Positions 34,149 through 42,745 of a stretch of 64,000 nt of DNA are shown in pieces. The stretch spans positions 124,001 through 188,000 of the forward strand of contig JBDWQJ010000005.1 of NCBI GenBank assembly GCA_039986595.1, given 5' to 3'. The notes under the pieces are model-generated. The model was not told the origin of the DNA, searched no databases, and was given only the letters and a program-made list of their open reading frames with translations. Source of the stretch: Lentilitoribacter sp039986595 (GTDB lineage Bacteria; Pseudomonadota; Alphaproteobacteria; Rhizobiales; Rhizobiaceae). The first letter of the stretch is position 1; the number at the start of each line of letters is the position of its first letter. The translations under genes and the position numbers were made by a program.

Positions 34149-34612
34149 TGGAAAATCTTGATACTGTGGATATCTCTATATTGAGAATCTTACAAAAAGA
34201 CGGGCGCATTTCAAATTCAGCACTTGCGGAAGCTGTAAACCTATCTCAATCAGCATGTTCAAGACGGGTCGATATCTTAGAGAAAAAAGGCGCGATCAAA
34301 GGCTATCAAGCAAGATTATCGCATGGTGCATTAGGTCACAAGATGATGGTAATTGTGCATATTTCGCTCTCCGGTCAATTTGCCAAAACGCTCAAAGAGT
34401 TTGAAGCAGCGGTGACACGCTGCCCAAATGTATTAGTGTGCTATCTCATGTCAGGAGAATATGACTATATACTGCGCGTCGCAGCCAAAGACTTAGAAGA
34501 TTATGAACATATCCATAGAGACTGGCTCTCGTCCCTGCCCCATGTGGTCAAAATCAATTCAAGCTTTGCATTGCGCGAAATTATTGAGCGACCCAATGTT
34601 GGTTTGACATAG
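34148..34612 (+). CDS. Lrp/AsnC family regulator, probable AldR
   Basis: 154 residues with an N-terminal winged helix (LDTVDISILRILQKDGRISNSALAEAVNLSQSACSRRVDILEKKGAI) and a C-terminal RAM ligand domain (VNVLVCYLMSGEYDYILRV-like). The start at 34148 gives the standard Lrp N-terminus; no clear Shine-Dalgarno precedes it, and an operator-like repeat overlaps the ATG. Divergent placement next to ald matches AldR, which activates ald in response to alanine in several bacteria. Role by context. Confidence 0.85.
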   Translation: MENLDTVDISILRILQKDGRISNSALAEAVNLSQSACSRRVDILEKKGAIKGYQARLSHGALGHKMMVIVHISLSGQFAKTLKEFEAAVTRCPNVLVCYLMSGEYDYILRVAAKDLEDYEHIHRDWLSSLPHVVKINSSFALREIIERPNVGLT

Positions 34613-35121
34613 ATGGATGGCTTCTCCGCATGCATCCCCACTTCTGATATCGCCTTAAAAGCGGAGTTTTTTTGAACATTGTGAGATGGTGAATATGTGC
34701 CAAGAGGAGATATTGTGCGCACCGCTTCGTACCTGTTTCATACACAAACGTGTATGCCATCAACGCCCATTGGACAGACAAGTTGATTTAATAACAGAGT
34801 GATTTAGTCTATCTCTAGGGTCAGGTTCATTAGCGGCAGCAGAATTATCTGACAATGTTAGGCGTCCTTTCATTCTTGCCTCCAACGATTACAAATCAGA
34901 ATTACTAACAAGCAAACGCGCAGTACGTGATGCATCACGGGCAGGCAAATTACCTATGTGAGTTCGAATGGGTGATCTACCAAGAATATGTTCTAGGTTT
35001 TTAGGGATTCAACGTTGAAGTCTAAAACCGTTTTCTCGATGTGTTAAAAACATAGCTCGCCTTTCGGGTACGTACCAAATCCAAAGTTTTAAGAACTAAG
35101 CAGAATCAACGGGGCCAAGCA
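34613..35121. other. Gene-poor stretch with a degenerate coding remnant
   Basis: About 500 bases between the Lrp-type gene and tRNA-Ser. CTCCGC (34623) and GCGGAG (34661-34666) followed by seven T could be a long-looped terminator for the regulator. Bases 34803-34961 are an open frame of 52 codons with no start. It has protein-like composition, e.g. SELLTSKRAVRDASRAGKLPM, and stops at TGA, suggesting the decayed fragment of a lost gene next to a tRNA. I cannot identify its family. The rest shows no recognisable signal. Confidence 0.35.
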
Positions 35122-35211
35122 TGGCGGAGAGGAAGGGATTCGAACCCTCGATACCATTCCTGGTATACTCCCTTAGCAGGGGAGCGCCTTCGACCACTCG
35201 GCCACCTCTCC
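35122..35211 (-). tRNA. tRNA-Ser (GCT)
   Basis: On the minus strand GGAGAGG pairs with CCTCTCC, then discriminator G and encoded CCA. The anticodon loop CTGCTAA carries GCT, and a long variable arm (GGTATACCAGGAATGGTATC region) is present as expected for a class II tRNA. 90 nt with CCA. Confidence 0.95.
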
Positions 35212-35439
35212 GTCAAAATCCTTTTTCCACATAGATATTTTATTCGCAAGGACTTTTTATAAAGAAATACAAATTCTATCCTTTGAAGACCAATGCATGC
35301 ACTGTGTCTGAGTGTTTTACGCACTATTCATCTCCATTATAATAGCTGAGACAATATACTAAGAAATTTAAGGTCAAATTTACGGTCAAAACAAATCTAT
35401 GTAGTATGTCTAGGCGAATCGAACTTGAAGGACGTAATT

Positions 35440-35907
35440 ATGCACCGTGTCGGCGTTTTACCATTTGATGCAACAGAGCAAGATATTGCTATGCTTTTTA
35501 TCACCTCGAAAACACGGGGTAGATGGATACCGCCAAAAGGTAGAGCTAAGAAAAATGAGAGCCATGAAGATGTTTGCCATCGTGAAGCATTTGAAGAAGC
35601 AGGCATTCACGGGATTGTTTTAAATGATTTCCCTATTACAGTTGTTATAAGTCGTTCGACGGAAGATGGCACCGAAGACATTCCGGTGACCTACTATCCG
35701 TTCCTAGTATCTTCGCAAGTTGACGCTTGGCCTGAAAAAACTGAACGTGAACGTCACTGGGTTTTGATCGATCAAGCTGCTAAAATCGTTGATCGCAATG
35801 ACTTTTTAGATCTAATAAAGCAGTTTGAAGCGCTTACGCCGTGGATTAAAACAGCCGCGTTAGAGCATAAATCAATGCTGCAAGAAGAGCTGAAGCAGGC
35901 ACAGTAA
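35440..35907 (+). CDS. Nudix hydrolase (diphosphoinositol-polyphosphate phosphohydrolase-like)
   Basis: 155 residues with a complete Nudix box at about 34-56: Gly, then Glu40, REAFEEAGI (matching G-x5-E-x7-RE-x2-EE-x-G). GRWIPPKGRAKK before it resembles the DIPP/Aps1 subgroup that hydrolyses diphosphoinositol polyphosphates or dinucleoside polyphosphates. The start ATG at 35440 follows GAAGGA. Its last 62 bases overlap the 3' end of the phosphate permease gene on the opposite strand. Confidence 0.88.
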   Translation: MHRVGVLPFDATEQDIAMLFITSKTRGRWIPPKGRAKKNESHEDVCHREAFEEAGIHGIVLNDFPITVVISRSTEDGTEDIPVTYYPFLVSSQVDAWPEKTERERHWVLIDQAAKIVDRNDFLDLIKQFEALTPWIKTAALEHKSMLQEELKQAQ

Positions 35908-37339
35908 TCACCCAAGCTGCGGCGATTGAAACCACAAAACGTCTTCTAACGAGAAATCTCTTACGCTCAGCTTTTGAACTGGCGAAAGCTTCATCAGCTG
36001 TTGTGTTGAGCTTTGAGCCATGAGTGCGACGGCGACGATTTGGATTTTCCACATACTCACGCAAAAACCCAACACCAAACACAGCACCAACGGCAATATG
36101 AGTTGAACTAACAGGTAGACCAAGCGCTGAGGCAATCAAAACAGTCACCGCAGACGACAATGCGACACAATATGCGCGCGGCGCGTTGAGTCGGGTAATC
36201 TTTTCGCCCACAATTGAAATAAGTTTAGGTCCAAATAACCCCAAACCGAGCGCAATACCAAATGCACCAACCACCATAACCCATAAAGGTATGGTGACCT
36301 GACTTGCAAATCCGGCGCCCTCGCCCACAGTCGATACAATAGCCGCCAATGGGCCAACAGCGTTTGCAACATCATTTGCGCCATGGGCAAAAGATAAAAA
36401 TGCCACACCAATAATAAGTGGTACATTAAACAGCTGGTTCATGTCTTTCTTTGTGTTTTTGAGCCCAATCACGCGTTTTGCAATATAAGGTCGCGCAACC
36501 AAATAGGCAGCAACAAAGCCGATAACAGCATAAAGGATCATTTCAACAAGAGAAGGTTTCCAGATTTTCTTCAAACCCTTCATCGCCATATAAGCAACAA
36601 AAGCTGCCGCCATGAGGCCAATTAATATGGGAACCCAGCGTTTCGCCGCGGGTATTTTATCTTCAACATGCAGGACTTTGACTTTAATCACCAATAATAA
36701 ACCAGCGGCAACCACAGCACCAAACACTGGAGAAATGACCCAGCTTGCAGCAATTGCAGACATTGTCGACCAATTGACAAGTCCAACACCTGCCGCTGCA
36801 ATACCCGCACCCAAAACGCCGCCCACAATGGAGTGAGTCGTTGAAACAGGAGCCCCTAAAAATGTTGCCAGATTAATCCAGATTGCAGCAGATAAAAGCG
36901 CGCTAAGCATCAAAAATCTGAAATCAACGACATCGATACTATCACCTGGAGATATAATTCCCTTGGAGACTGTCTTCACAACATCCCCACCAGCCAGCAA
37001 CGCACCCGCTGTTTCACAAATTGCGGCAATAACAATGGCCCAAAATACTGTAAGAACTTTTCCTCCAACGGCAGGTCCCATATTATTAGCAACATCATTG
37101 GCACCGATATTAAGTGCCATATACCCGCCAATCACCGCAGCAACGGCAATTAAAAGTGGCTCTTCAGAAATACCCGTGAGCTGTGTGCCCGCAAATACTG
37201 CAATAATAGATAAGAAAACGATAGATAAACCGATAGGCACAATCTGGCTGCGCAGTCTTTGTGAGACTGATAGTGCATAATCCATTCTGCGAAGGTCATT
37301 CACATAACGATGGTCTGGATTTTTCTTCTGATCGGCCAT
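35846..37339 (-). CDS. pit: PiT family inorganic phosphate permease
   Basis: 497 residues, mostly hydrophobic, with the duplicated PiT signature: GGYMALNIGANDVANNMGPAVG in the first half and FLSFAHGANDVANAVGPLAA in the second, each containing the GANDVAN core. A variable hydrophilic loop lies near the C-terminus (PNRRRRTHGSKLNTTADEA). PiT carriers take up metal-phosphate driven by protons. No DUF47 accessory gene (pitA-associated) is adjacent. The tail overlaps the Nudix gene in antisense by 62 bases. Confidence 0.93.
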   Translation of the reverse strand: MADQKKNPDHRYVNDLRRMDYALSVSQRLRSQIVPIGLSIVFLSIIAVFAGTQLTGISEEPLLIAVAAVIGGYMALNIGANDVANNMGPAVGGKVLTVFWAIVIAAICETAGALLAGGDVVKTVSKGIISPGDSIDVVDFRFLMLSALLSAAIWINLATFLGAPVSTTHSIVGGVLGAGIAAAGVGLVNWSTMSAIAASWVISPVFGAVVAAGLLLVIKVKVLHVEDKIPAAKRWVPILIGLMAAAFVAYMAMKGLKKIWKPSLVEMILYAVIGFVAAYLVARPYIAKRVIGLKNTKKDMNQLFNVPLIIGVAFLSFAHGANDVANAVGPLAAIVSTVGEGAGFASQVTIPLWVMVVGAFGIALGLGLFGPKLISIVGEKITRLNAPRAYCVALSSAVTVLIASALGLPVSSTHIAVGAVFGVGFLREYVENPNRRRRTHGSKLNTTADEAFASSKAERKRFLVRRRFVVSIAAAWVITVPASALLAALIYALTRLF

Positions 37340-37465
37340 TCAAATTCTCCCCGATGAATTCCGCGCGACATTAGCTCACTCGCTGAGAATTCAAAGGTAA
37401 ATGTCGGAAATGAATGGATTTAAGGCGTAAACCTTGTGGAAAAACATCCAAGCAACCTAATTTGG

Positions 37466-38809
37466 CTACTCTGTGACGGTACGCAATCCAAACCATTTGT
37501 CTTCAACTGCTTCGTAGTGCACTTCAGGTGCATAGCGCTTGACCTTTAAGCCCAGCTCACCTGTCGTTAAAAGCCCTGTTGAATAAAGAACGTTATAAGC
37601 TGCAACCACATAATTTGCCCGAGCAGTTGAAAGCGCTTCACGCGCGTTTAAAACGTTGGCTTGCGCATTTAAAACATCAAGCGTTGTGCGTTGTCCAACC
37701 TTGCGTTCTTCAAGGACACCAGAAAGCGCTAAACGAGCCGCTTTAACTTGCGCATCATTTGCTGTGATGGAAGCTTTAGAGGATTGAAAATTAACCCACG
37801 CATTAATAATGATTTGCTCAACCTGACGACGGGTAGAATCAAGTCTTATTTTTTGCTCACCAAGAACTTCTTTCGATTGGCGAATACGAGCTGCATTGGC
37901 GCCACCTGTAAAGATCGGAATAGTGAGCTGAGCACCGATACGGGCTGTTGTAACTTCATCATCGTCTTGCGACAAAGATCCGGTAATGCGCACACCAGGC
38001 AAAACAGAACTTTCCTGAACCTTCACATCAAACTCAGCCGCATCGATACTCAAATTAGCTGACAACAATACAGGATGTCTTTGAAGGCCCGTTCCAAGTG
38101 CATTATTAAGCGACTTCGGCAGAACCTTTTTTGGCAACTGAGGAACACGCAAGCCGCGCGGTTTAACACCAACAACTTGTTTGTATATTGCAGAGCTGGC
38201 TTTAAGTGAGGCTTCCGCGGCAAACAATTGCGCTTTTGCTGCTGCCAAACTTGCTTCGGCCTGAGCGACATCTGTTCGTGTACCTTCACCAACGCGCAAA
38301 CGAATTTGAGACGCTTTTAACTGCTCGCGTAGAAAGTCGAGGTTTTGATTACGGATACTGGTAATTTGCTGATTAAGCAAAACATCAAGATAAGCTTGTA
38401 CCGTTGAGATCAAAATATCCATCTCATTAGAAAGCAAAACCTGTCGCCCCGACAAAACACGCGTTTGAGCCGCTAAAATAGCGTTCTTTGTGCGAAATCC
38501 ATCAAAGATCGACTGAGAAATACTCAACCCAATTTCTGCCGAACTCGTATCAACACCATCGGTATCTTGTGCTGTGATTGATGCTTCACCAGCAATTGTC
38601 GGACGCTGTCCTGCACGTGCAATTGTGACTGTTTCATCTGTTGCACGCAATTCAGCGCGCGCCGCCAATAAATCAGGGTTATCTTTGTACGCCTTCGACA
38701 TCGCGCCATAAAGGGTTTCTGCTGAAGCGTTCGAAACGAACACCGCAAAAAAAGATAAAACCGAAATGATGAATAGTCTGTAATTCACAGCAAAACTCAA
38801 TTTCAACAC
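37466..38809 (-). CDS. TolC family outer-membrane efflux protein (second copy)
   Basis: 447 residues with a signal peptide (FIISVLSFFAVFVSNASAET) and the same two-repeat TolC architecture as the gene at 20053-21393. Shared segments include ATDE at the end of the first motif, RVGEGTRTDVAQAEASLAAAKAQL, GVLEERKVGQRTTLDVLNAQANVLNARE and DKWFGLR at the C-terminus. The start is GTG (38809) or the adjacent TTG; there is no ATG that keeps the signal peptide. No inner-membrane pump gene is close by. Confidence 0.9.
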   Translation of the reverse strand: MLKLSFAVNYRLFIISVLSFFAVFVSNASAETLYGAMSKAYKDNPDLLAARAELRATDETVTIARAGQRPTIAGEASITAQDTDGVDTSSAEIGLSISQSIFDGFRTKNAILAAQTRVLSGRQVLLSNEMDILISTVQAYLDVLLNQQITSIRNQNLDFLREQLKASQIRLRVGEGTRTDVAQAEASLAAAKAQLFAAEASLKASSAIYKQVVGVKPRGLRVPQLPKKVLPKSLNNALGTGLQRHPVLLSANLSIDAAEFDVKVQESSVLPGVRITGSLSQDDDEVTTARIGAQLTIPIFTGGANAARIRQSKEVLGEQKIRLDSTRRQVEQIIINAWVNFQSSKASITANDAQVKAARLALSGVLEERKVGQRTTLDVLNAQANVLNAREALSTARANYVVAAYNVLYSTGLLTTGELGLKVKRYAPEVHYEAVEDKWFGLRTVTE

Positions 38810-38961
38810 TTACGCAAAGGAAGCGGATCTGTTCCGCTTAGTTAGAGAAACACACAAATGGACCCAATGGGAGCAAGATACAATAGTTAATGAGTTATCA
38901 ACAATACTTGCTCAAAAGCCGTTGCTCATTGGCAACAGTTAAAGACGGTAAAAACACCGTA

Positions 38962-39606
38962 TTAGTTATTGAAGACTAAGCTGTCTGAAAGGATGTTTTC
39001 ACCTAATATATCAATGGTTTCTGCCAATTTGACATCAATAATATGGAGATATTCGGTCCAATCTTCCAATTTATCCAACTCATCTTTTCCATCCGAAATA
39101 CCGCGTAGCGCAAGCAGCGGCACATCAAAGCGGTGACAAGCGCGCAGGATCGCAAATGTTTCCATATCAACCATATCAGCGTCGATTTCATTATAAGCAT
39201 CGCCAGATACAACATTGGCCCCTGTTGATAGCCGAACAGCGGGCACACCTTCCATGGTAACGGGCATTGTGAGCTCTTTTGGCAGATCAAGTAAAGGTGT
39301 CGTGCCTTTTTCAAAGCCAAGCGCACTGGCATCCATATCCCGATACGAAACGCTTTTTGCCTGATAAACGCCCGTTTGCTCCAGCGTTCTGGAGCCTGCT
39401 GACCCTAAAGACACGACGATATCAGGCAATTTTTCTGATAATTTAAGCTCCGTCAGTACAGCGGTCACAACGATCGCAGCCTCAACAGGACCCACCCCGC
39501 ACATAAGTGGCTTTATACGTGATTGTAGCGCCACACCATATTCAGGCTGCGCAGCCATTACAAATAAGATTTTTTTATCGCCGATCTGCTTTAATAAAAA
39601 TGTCAT
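38962..39606 (-). CDS. 5'-Methylthioadenosine/S-adenosylhomocysteine nucleosidase-like protein
   Basis: 214 residues of the purine nucleoside phosphorylase/uridine phosphorylase fold. MAAQPEYG contains the acidic residue used in MTAN catalysis, MCGVGPVEAAI is the ribose/phosphate-site glycine motif, and VDMETFAILRAC followed by LRGISDGKDE gives the Glu/Asp adenine and ribose contacts. It cleaves adenine from MTA or SAH. It is 3 bases after the amidotransferase gene in an amn-led operon. Confidence 0.85.
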   Translation of the reverse strand: MTFLLKQIGDKKILFVMAAQPEYGVALQSRIKPLMCGVGPVEAAIVVTAVLTELKLSEKLPDIVVSLGSAGSRTLEQTGVYQAKSVSYRDMDASALGFEKGTTPLLDLPKELTMPVTMEGVPAVRLSTGANVVSGDAYNEIDADMVDMETFAILRACHRFDVPLLALRGISDGKDELDKLEDWTEYLHIIDVKLAETIDILGENILSDSLVFNN

Positions 39607-39609
39607 GTT

Positions 39610-40305
39610 CTAGGCCGTTTTAAGTTCAGGAGATAAAACCGATATCAGCATCCGCGTAGCCACATCAACATCAATATTTTCGGTCAAACTATCATATGCA
39701 TCATTTAACTGCTGCTCTTTAAATAACGTTCGACCTTTCGCATCCAATAGGTCTTTAATAAAATCAGCTCCCATTTCCGGATGGGGCTGCATCGACATGC
39801 CTTTTTTGCCATAAGACAATCCAGCATGTTTGCAAAAATCTGAACTTAAGAAAGTTGTGCAGCCTTCCGGCGGTGTGATCACCTGATCTTGATGAAAGGC
39901 ATTTAAAGTAACTGTTTTGCCTTCATTGGATTGATAATCTACCTGACCAACACTCCAGCCACCGGTAAATTTTTCAACTTTACCGCCCAAAGCTTGCGCC
40001 ATGAGCTGATGCCCAAAGCAAATGCCGATGATAGGAATAGACACAGCAAAACAATCTCGAACCAGTTGTTCTAAGGGCGCAATCCAATCATGACCTTCAT
40101 AAACGCCTAGCGGTGATCCCGTAATGACATACCCATCGCACACATCGACTTGTTGGGGAAACTCATTGATATTTACCCGAAATGTTTCAAATGAAAGCTG
40201 GTAACCAGCAAACAGCTTTTGAAATAATGCGCTGTGAGAATGGTGTTTTTCCGCCACGCTTTCAAGATGATCCCCACATTGCAAAATACCAATTTTAGTT
40301 GCCAT
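39610..40305 (-). CDS. Class I glutamine amidotransferase (GuaA-like, stand-alone)
   Basis: 231 residues. The nucleophile Cys96 is in IIGICFGHQLMAQALGG and the His/Glu of the triad in MQPHPEMGADF. No synthetase domain is attached. GMP-synthase-like stand-alone amidotransferases of this kind occur in alphaproteobacteria with unclear acceptors. It sits 10 bases after amn and 3 bases before the MTA nucleosidase gene, implying a purine-nucleotide-related role. Confidence 0.85.
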   Translation of the reverse strand: MATKIGILQCGDHLESVAEKHHSHSALFQKLFAGYQLSFETFRVNINEFPQQVDVCDGYVITGSPLGVYEGHDWIAPLEQLVRDCFAVSIPIIGICFGHQLMAQALGGKVEKFTGGWSVGQVDYQSNEGKTVTLNAFHQDQVITPPEGCTTFLSSDFCKHAGLSYGKKGMSMQPHPEMGADFIKDLLDAKGRTLFKEQQLNDAYDSLTENIDVDVATRMLISVLSPELKTA

Positions 40306-40315
40306 GCATTACACC

Positions 40316-41797
40316 CTATTGAAATGCAGTTTCAGTAAAACTTCTAAGTTTGCGAGAATGCAAACGCGCAGGAGGCATTTCCGATAACAGCTCCATTGTT
40401 CGAATACCAATGCGTAAGTGCTGATCAACCTGAGTGCGATAAAAATCAGATGCCATGCCTGGAAGCTTAAGCTCACCATGAAGCGGCTTATCCGAAACAC
40501 ACAATAACGTCCCATATGGAACCCTAAAGCGAAAGCCATTGGCTGCAATGGTTGCGGACTCCATATCAAGCGCCACCGCACGAGACTGAGATAACCGTTG
40601 CACTGGGCCGCGTTGATCCCGCAATTCCCAATTTCGATTATCAATTGTCGCAACAGTACCTGTGCGCATGATACGCTTTAAATCATAACCGTCATACCCA
40701 GTTACCTCAGCAACCGCGTCCTGCAGCGCAACTTGTACCTCAGCCAGCGCCGGAATTGGAACCCAAACGGGTAAATCCGCATCTAACACGTGATCTTCAC
40801 GTACATACGCATGGGCTAAAACATAATCGCCAAGGCTTTGGCTATTTCGTAAACCTGCGCAATGTCCAAGCATCAACCAAACATGCGGTCGTAGCACAGC
40901 AACATGGTCGGTGATGGTTTTAGCATTCGATGGCCCCACACCAATATTGACCATAGTAATGCCTGCATGGCCCGGCTTTTTAAGGTGATAGGCCGGCATT
41001 TGTGGTGTTTTCTTTAAAACTTGATTGCCAGCAACCTCGCCTGCTTTTGTAATGATATTGCCAGGTTCAACAAAACACTCGTATCCACCACCGCCCTCTG
41101 CCATTAGCTTTTTGGCATATTCGCTAAACTCATCGATATAAAACTGATAGTTCGTGAACAAAACAAAGTTTTGGTAATGCTCAGGGTCTGTCGCGGTATA
41201 ATGCGATAAGCGCGCTAAGGAGTAATCAACCCTTTGCGCTGTAAAAGGTGCCAAAGGACGAGTTTCATCAGCTGCTATCTCAAGCGTACCGTTAACGATC
41301 GAATCATCCGTGATGGATAAATCTGGTGTATCGAAGTAATCGCGCAATGAAAGTTTGAAATCAGGCCCAAGGTTGGCATTCACGCTCGTTTCGCTCGTAA
41401 TCGCAAAATGCAGAGGAATTGGTGTGTCTGATTCGCCGATTACAAAGATCGCATCATGGTTCTCACTAATAAGAGTAAGTTGCTCAATAAGGTAGGATCT
41501 AAAGAGCTGCGGATTTGTAATTGTCGCACTATAAACACCCGGGGAAGAAAAATGCCCAAATGACAATCGAGAATCAATATGTTCAAATGAATGGCATGAA
41601 ATGCAGATTTCAGGGTAGTAAGCTCGGTAGAACTGTTTGACCTTTGGATCAAATGCTTCGAAGGATTGTCTTAAAAAATTGACATTCCGTTCGTAAATTT
41701 TAGTCAGAGCGTCGACCGCTTCGGTAACGCTTTTATACTCGCAAGCTTCTGTCGGCTCGGGAGATGTGAAATTATTTGTTTTTATATGATTTTCCAT
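40316..41797 (-). CDS. amn: AMP nucleosidase
   Basis: Hydrolyses AMP to adenine and ribose 5-phosphate. The 493-residue length and two-part layout match Amn. The N-terminal regulatory domain ends near 170-200 (LAPFTAQRVDYSLARLSHYT). The C-terminal nucleoside phosphorylase-fold domain contains MVNIGVGPSNAKTITDHVAVLRPHVWLMLGHCAGLR and ALDMESATIAANGFRFRVPYGTLLCVSDKP. Start at 41797 as no other ATG suits. First gene of a three-gene unit. Confidence 0.93.
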   Translation of the reverse strand: MENHIKTNNFTSPEPTEACEYKSVTEAVDALTKIYERNVNFLRQSFEAFDPKVKQFYRAYYPEICISCHSFEHIDSRLSFGHFSSPGVYSATITNPQLFRSYLIEQLTLISENHDAIFVIGESDTPIPLHFAITSETSVNANLGPDFKLSLRDYFDTPDLSITDDSIVNGTLEIAADETRPLAPFTAQRVDYSLARLSHYTATDPEHYQNFVLFTNYQFYIDEFSEYAKKLMAEGGGGYECFVEPGNIITKAGEVAGNQVLKKTPQMPAYHLKKPGHAGITMVNIGVGPSNAKTITDHVAVLRPHVWLMLGHCAGLRNSQSLGDYVLAHAYVREDHVLDADLPVWVPIPALAEVQVALQDAVAEVTGYDGYDLKRIMRTGTVATIDNRNWELRDQRGPVQRLSQSRAVALDMESATIAANGFRFRVPYGTLLCVSDKPLHGELKLPGMASDFYRTQVDQHLRIGIRTMELLSEMPPARLHSRKLRSFTETAFQ

Positions 41798-41879
41798 GAG
41801 ATGTTATAACCAAAGTTTTCAAACAGTGGAATAACTCTTTTTATCCGAAACGATATTTTTCCTTCACAGGTGTGGGGTT

Positions 41880-42026
41880 TTAGCCACGCTGCAAACTATT
41901 GAGCAGGACCAAACCAACAGCATTGGCTTCATCACCAAAAGTGCGTTCTTGATTAATTTTCATAGCGCACAGCGGCCCTGCAAGCACAAATGCGAAAATC
42001 GAAACTCTTAAAATTGCTGAAAACAT
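41880..42026 (-). CDS. Small exported peptide, 48 residues
   Basis: The frame MFSAILRVSIFAFVLAGPLCAMKINQ... ends at NSLQRG and TAA. The first 20 residues look like a signal peptide or membrane helix. The FAFVLAG core is identical in the neighbouring 60-residue peptide encoded 25 bases upstream, so the two may be a tandem pair of diverged copies. No known family. The upstream ribosome site is weak. Confidence 0.4.
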   Translation of the reverse strand: MFSAILRVSIFAFVLAGPLCAMKINQERTFGDEANAVGLVLLNSLQRG

Positions 42027-42050
42027 TTTATTAAACCTAACTACGCTTTA

Positions 42051-42233
42051 CTATTGGTTGGATGTGTTTTGAACGCCGCAAATCATTTCATTGCCTGTTG
42101 TGCAAATGAACAGATCGCCTGTTAGGTATGGATTATTAGCAGCTTTGTTTTTGTGAACTGCACCTGCCAACACAAATGCAAAAATCATAAGTATCAAGCT
42201 TATGATTGAAAATCGTCGCGCCAATATGGTCAT
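42051..42233 (-). CDS. Small membrane/exported peptide with two cysteines, 60 residues
   Basis: Start ATG at 42233 follows TAAGGATGATGAC, a good ribosome-binding site. MTILARRFSIISLILMIFAFVLAG is a basic-hydrophobic signal or anchor; the rest is polar with NPYLTGDLFICTTGNEMICGVQ, where two Cys could form a disulfide. An upstream in-frame ATG (42251) is possible. It shares FAFVLAG with the next small peptide. Not recognised; short conserved periplasmic peptides of this type are often missed. Confidence 0.5.
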   Translation of the reverse strand: MTILARRFSIISLILMIFAFVLAGAVHKNKAANNPYLTGDLFICTTGNEMICGVQNTSNQ

Positions 42234-42589
42234 GTCATCATCCTTACTCATGTTAAAGAGGACTGATCCCCTCAACTCTATGAGCACAAATTGCCATATC
42301 GGAACTGAACCTATCGTGAGACCTCCGTTCATATTCGGTTCAAATAGGTAAACAATGAGGTTTTCAGGGGGTGAAAGCTGGAAGAACCAGCGCGTTTCGT
42401 GCGTTGATTTAGAACCAATTTTAATAAAACTCGAATTTGTCTTCGTCCAACTTGGTTACCCAAAGGTTGATATTTAAATCTGAATCAAGGGTTAAATTCA
42501 TCGAAAATCACTTAGGAATCAGGGCTATTGATGTTTAACAAAACCTCAAATTTACGATTCGTTTTTGTTTTGTTTATTTCATATTAATC
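42234..42589. other. Intergenic region upstream of the hairpin leader
   Basis: About 350 AT-rich bases between the small peptides and the Sel1 leader. No open frame with a ribosome site, no tRNA and no strong inverted repeat seen. The promoter of the Sel1 transcript presumably lies in the T-rich part (about 42540-42600), but I cannot place -35/-10 elements with confidence. Confidence 0.4.
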
Positions 42590-42745
42590 ATGGAATTTAA
42601 CAGCATTTTCAAACCATTGCGGCATTCTAACAACCATCAAACAAGCGCTGGCAAACAGTGCGACAAAGAACGAAAAGTTCGAATAACAGGCGAAAGCTCC
42701 TCAAGAGCTAACAGGGATAAACCCACTCATAGAAGTGGGACTTAA
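42590..42745 (+). CDS. Possible upstream frame (51 codons) within the Sel1 leader
   Basis: ATG at 42590 opens MEFNSIFKPLRHSNNHQTS... to TAA at 42745. The product is polar and basic with no recognised motif, and it spans four hairpins of the leader. There is no clear ribosome-binding site. More likely incidental to the RNA structure than a real protein; listed because the frame is open across the array. Confidence 0.2.
   Translation: MEFNSIFKPLRHSNNHQTSAGKQCDKERKVRITGESSSRANRDKPTHRSGT

Noticed and set aside
35106..35324. Protein frame reading through tRNA-Ser on the minus strand (contains a GFESLPLRH-like end)
   Set aside because: This is the well-known spurious translation of tRNA genes; the tRNA fold is clear.
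42253..42280. TGATCC upstream of the Sel1 leader as a third ECF promoter
   Set aside because: At the required 16-base spacing the -10 reads ACAA instead of CGTA, and it is almost 400 bases from the leader.
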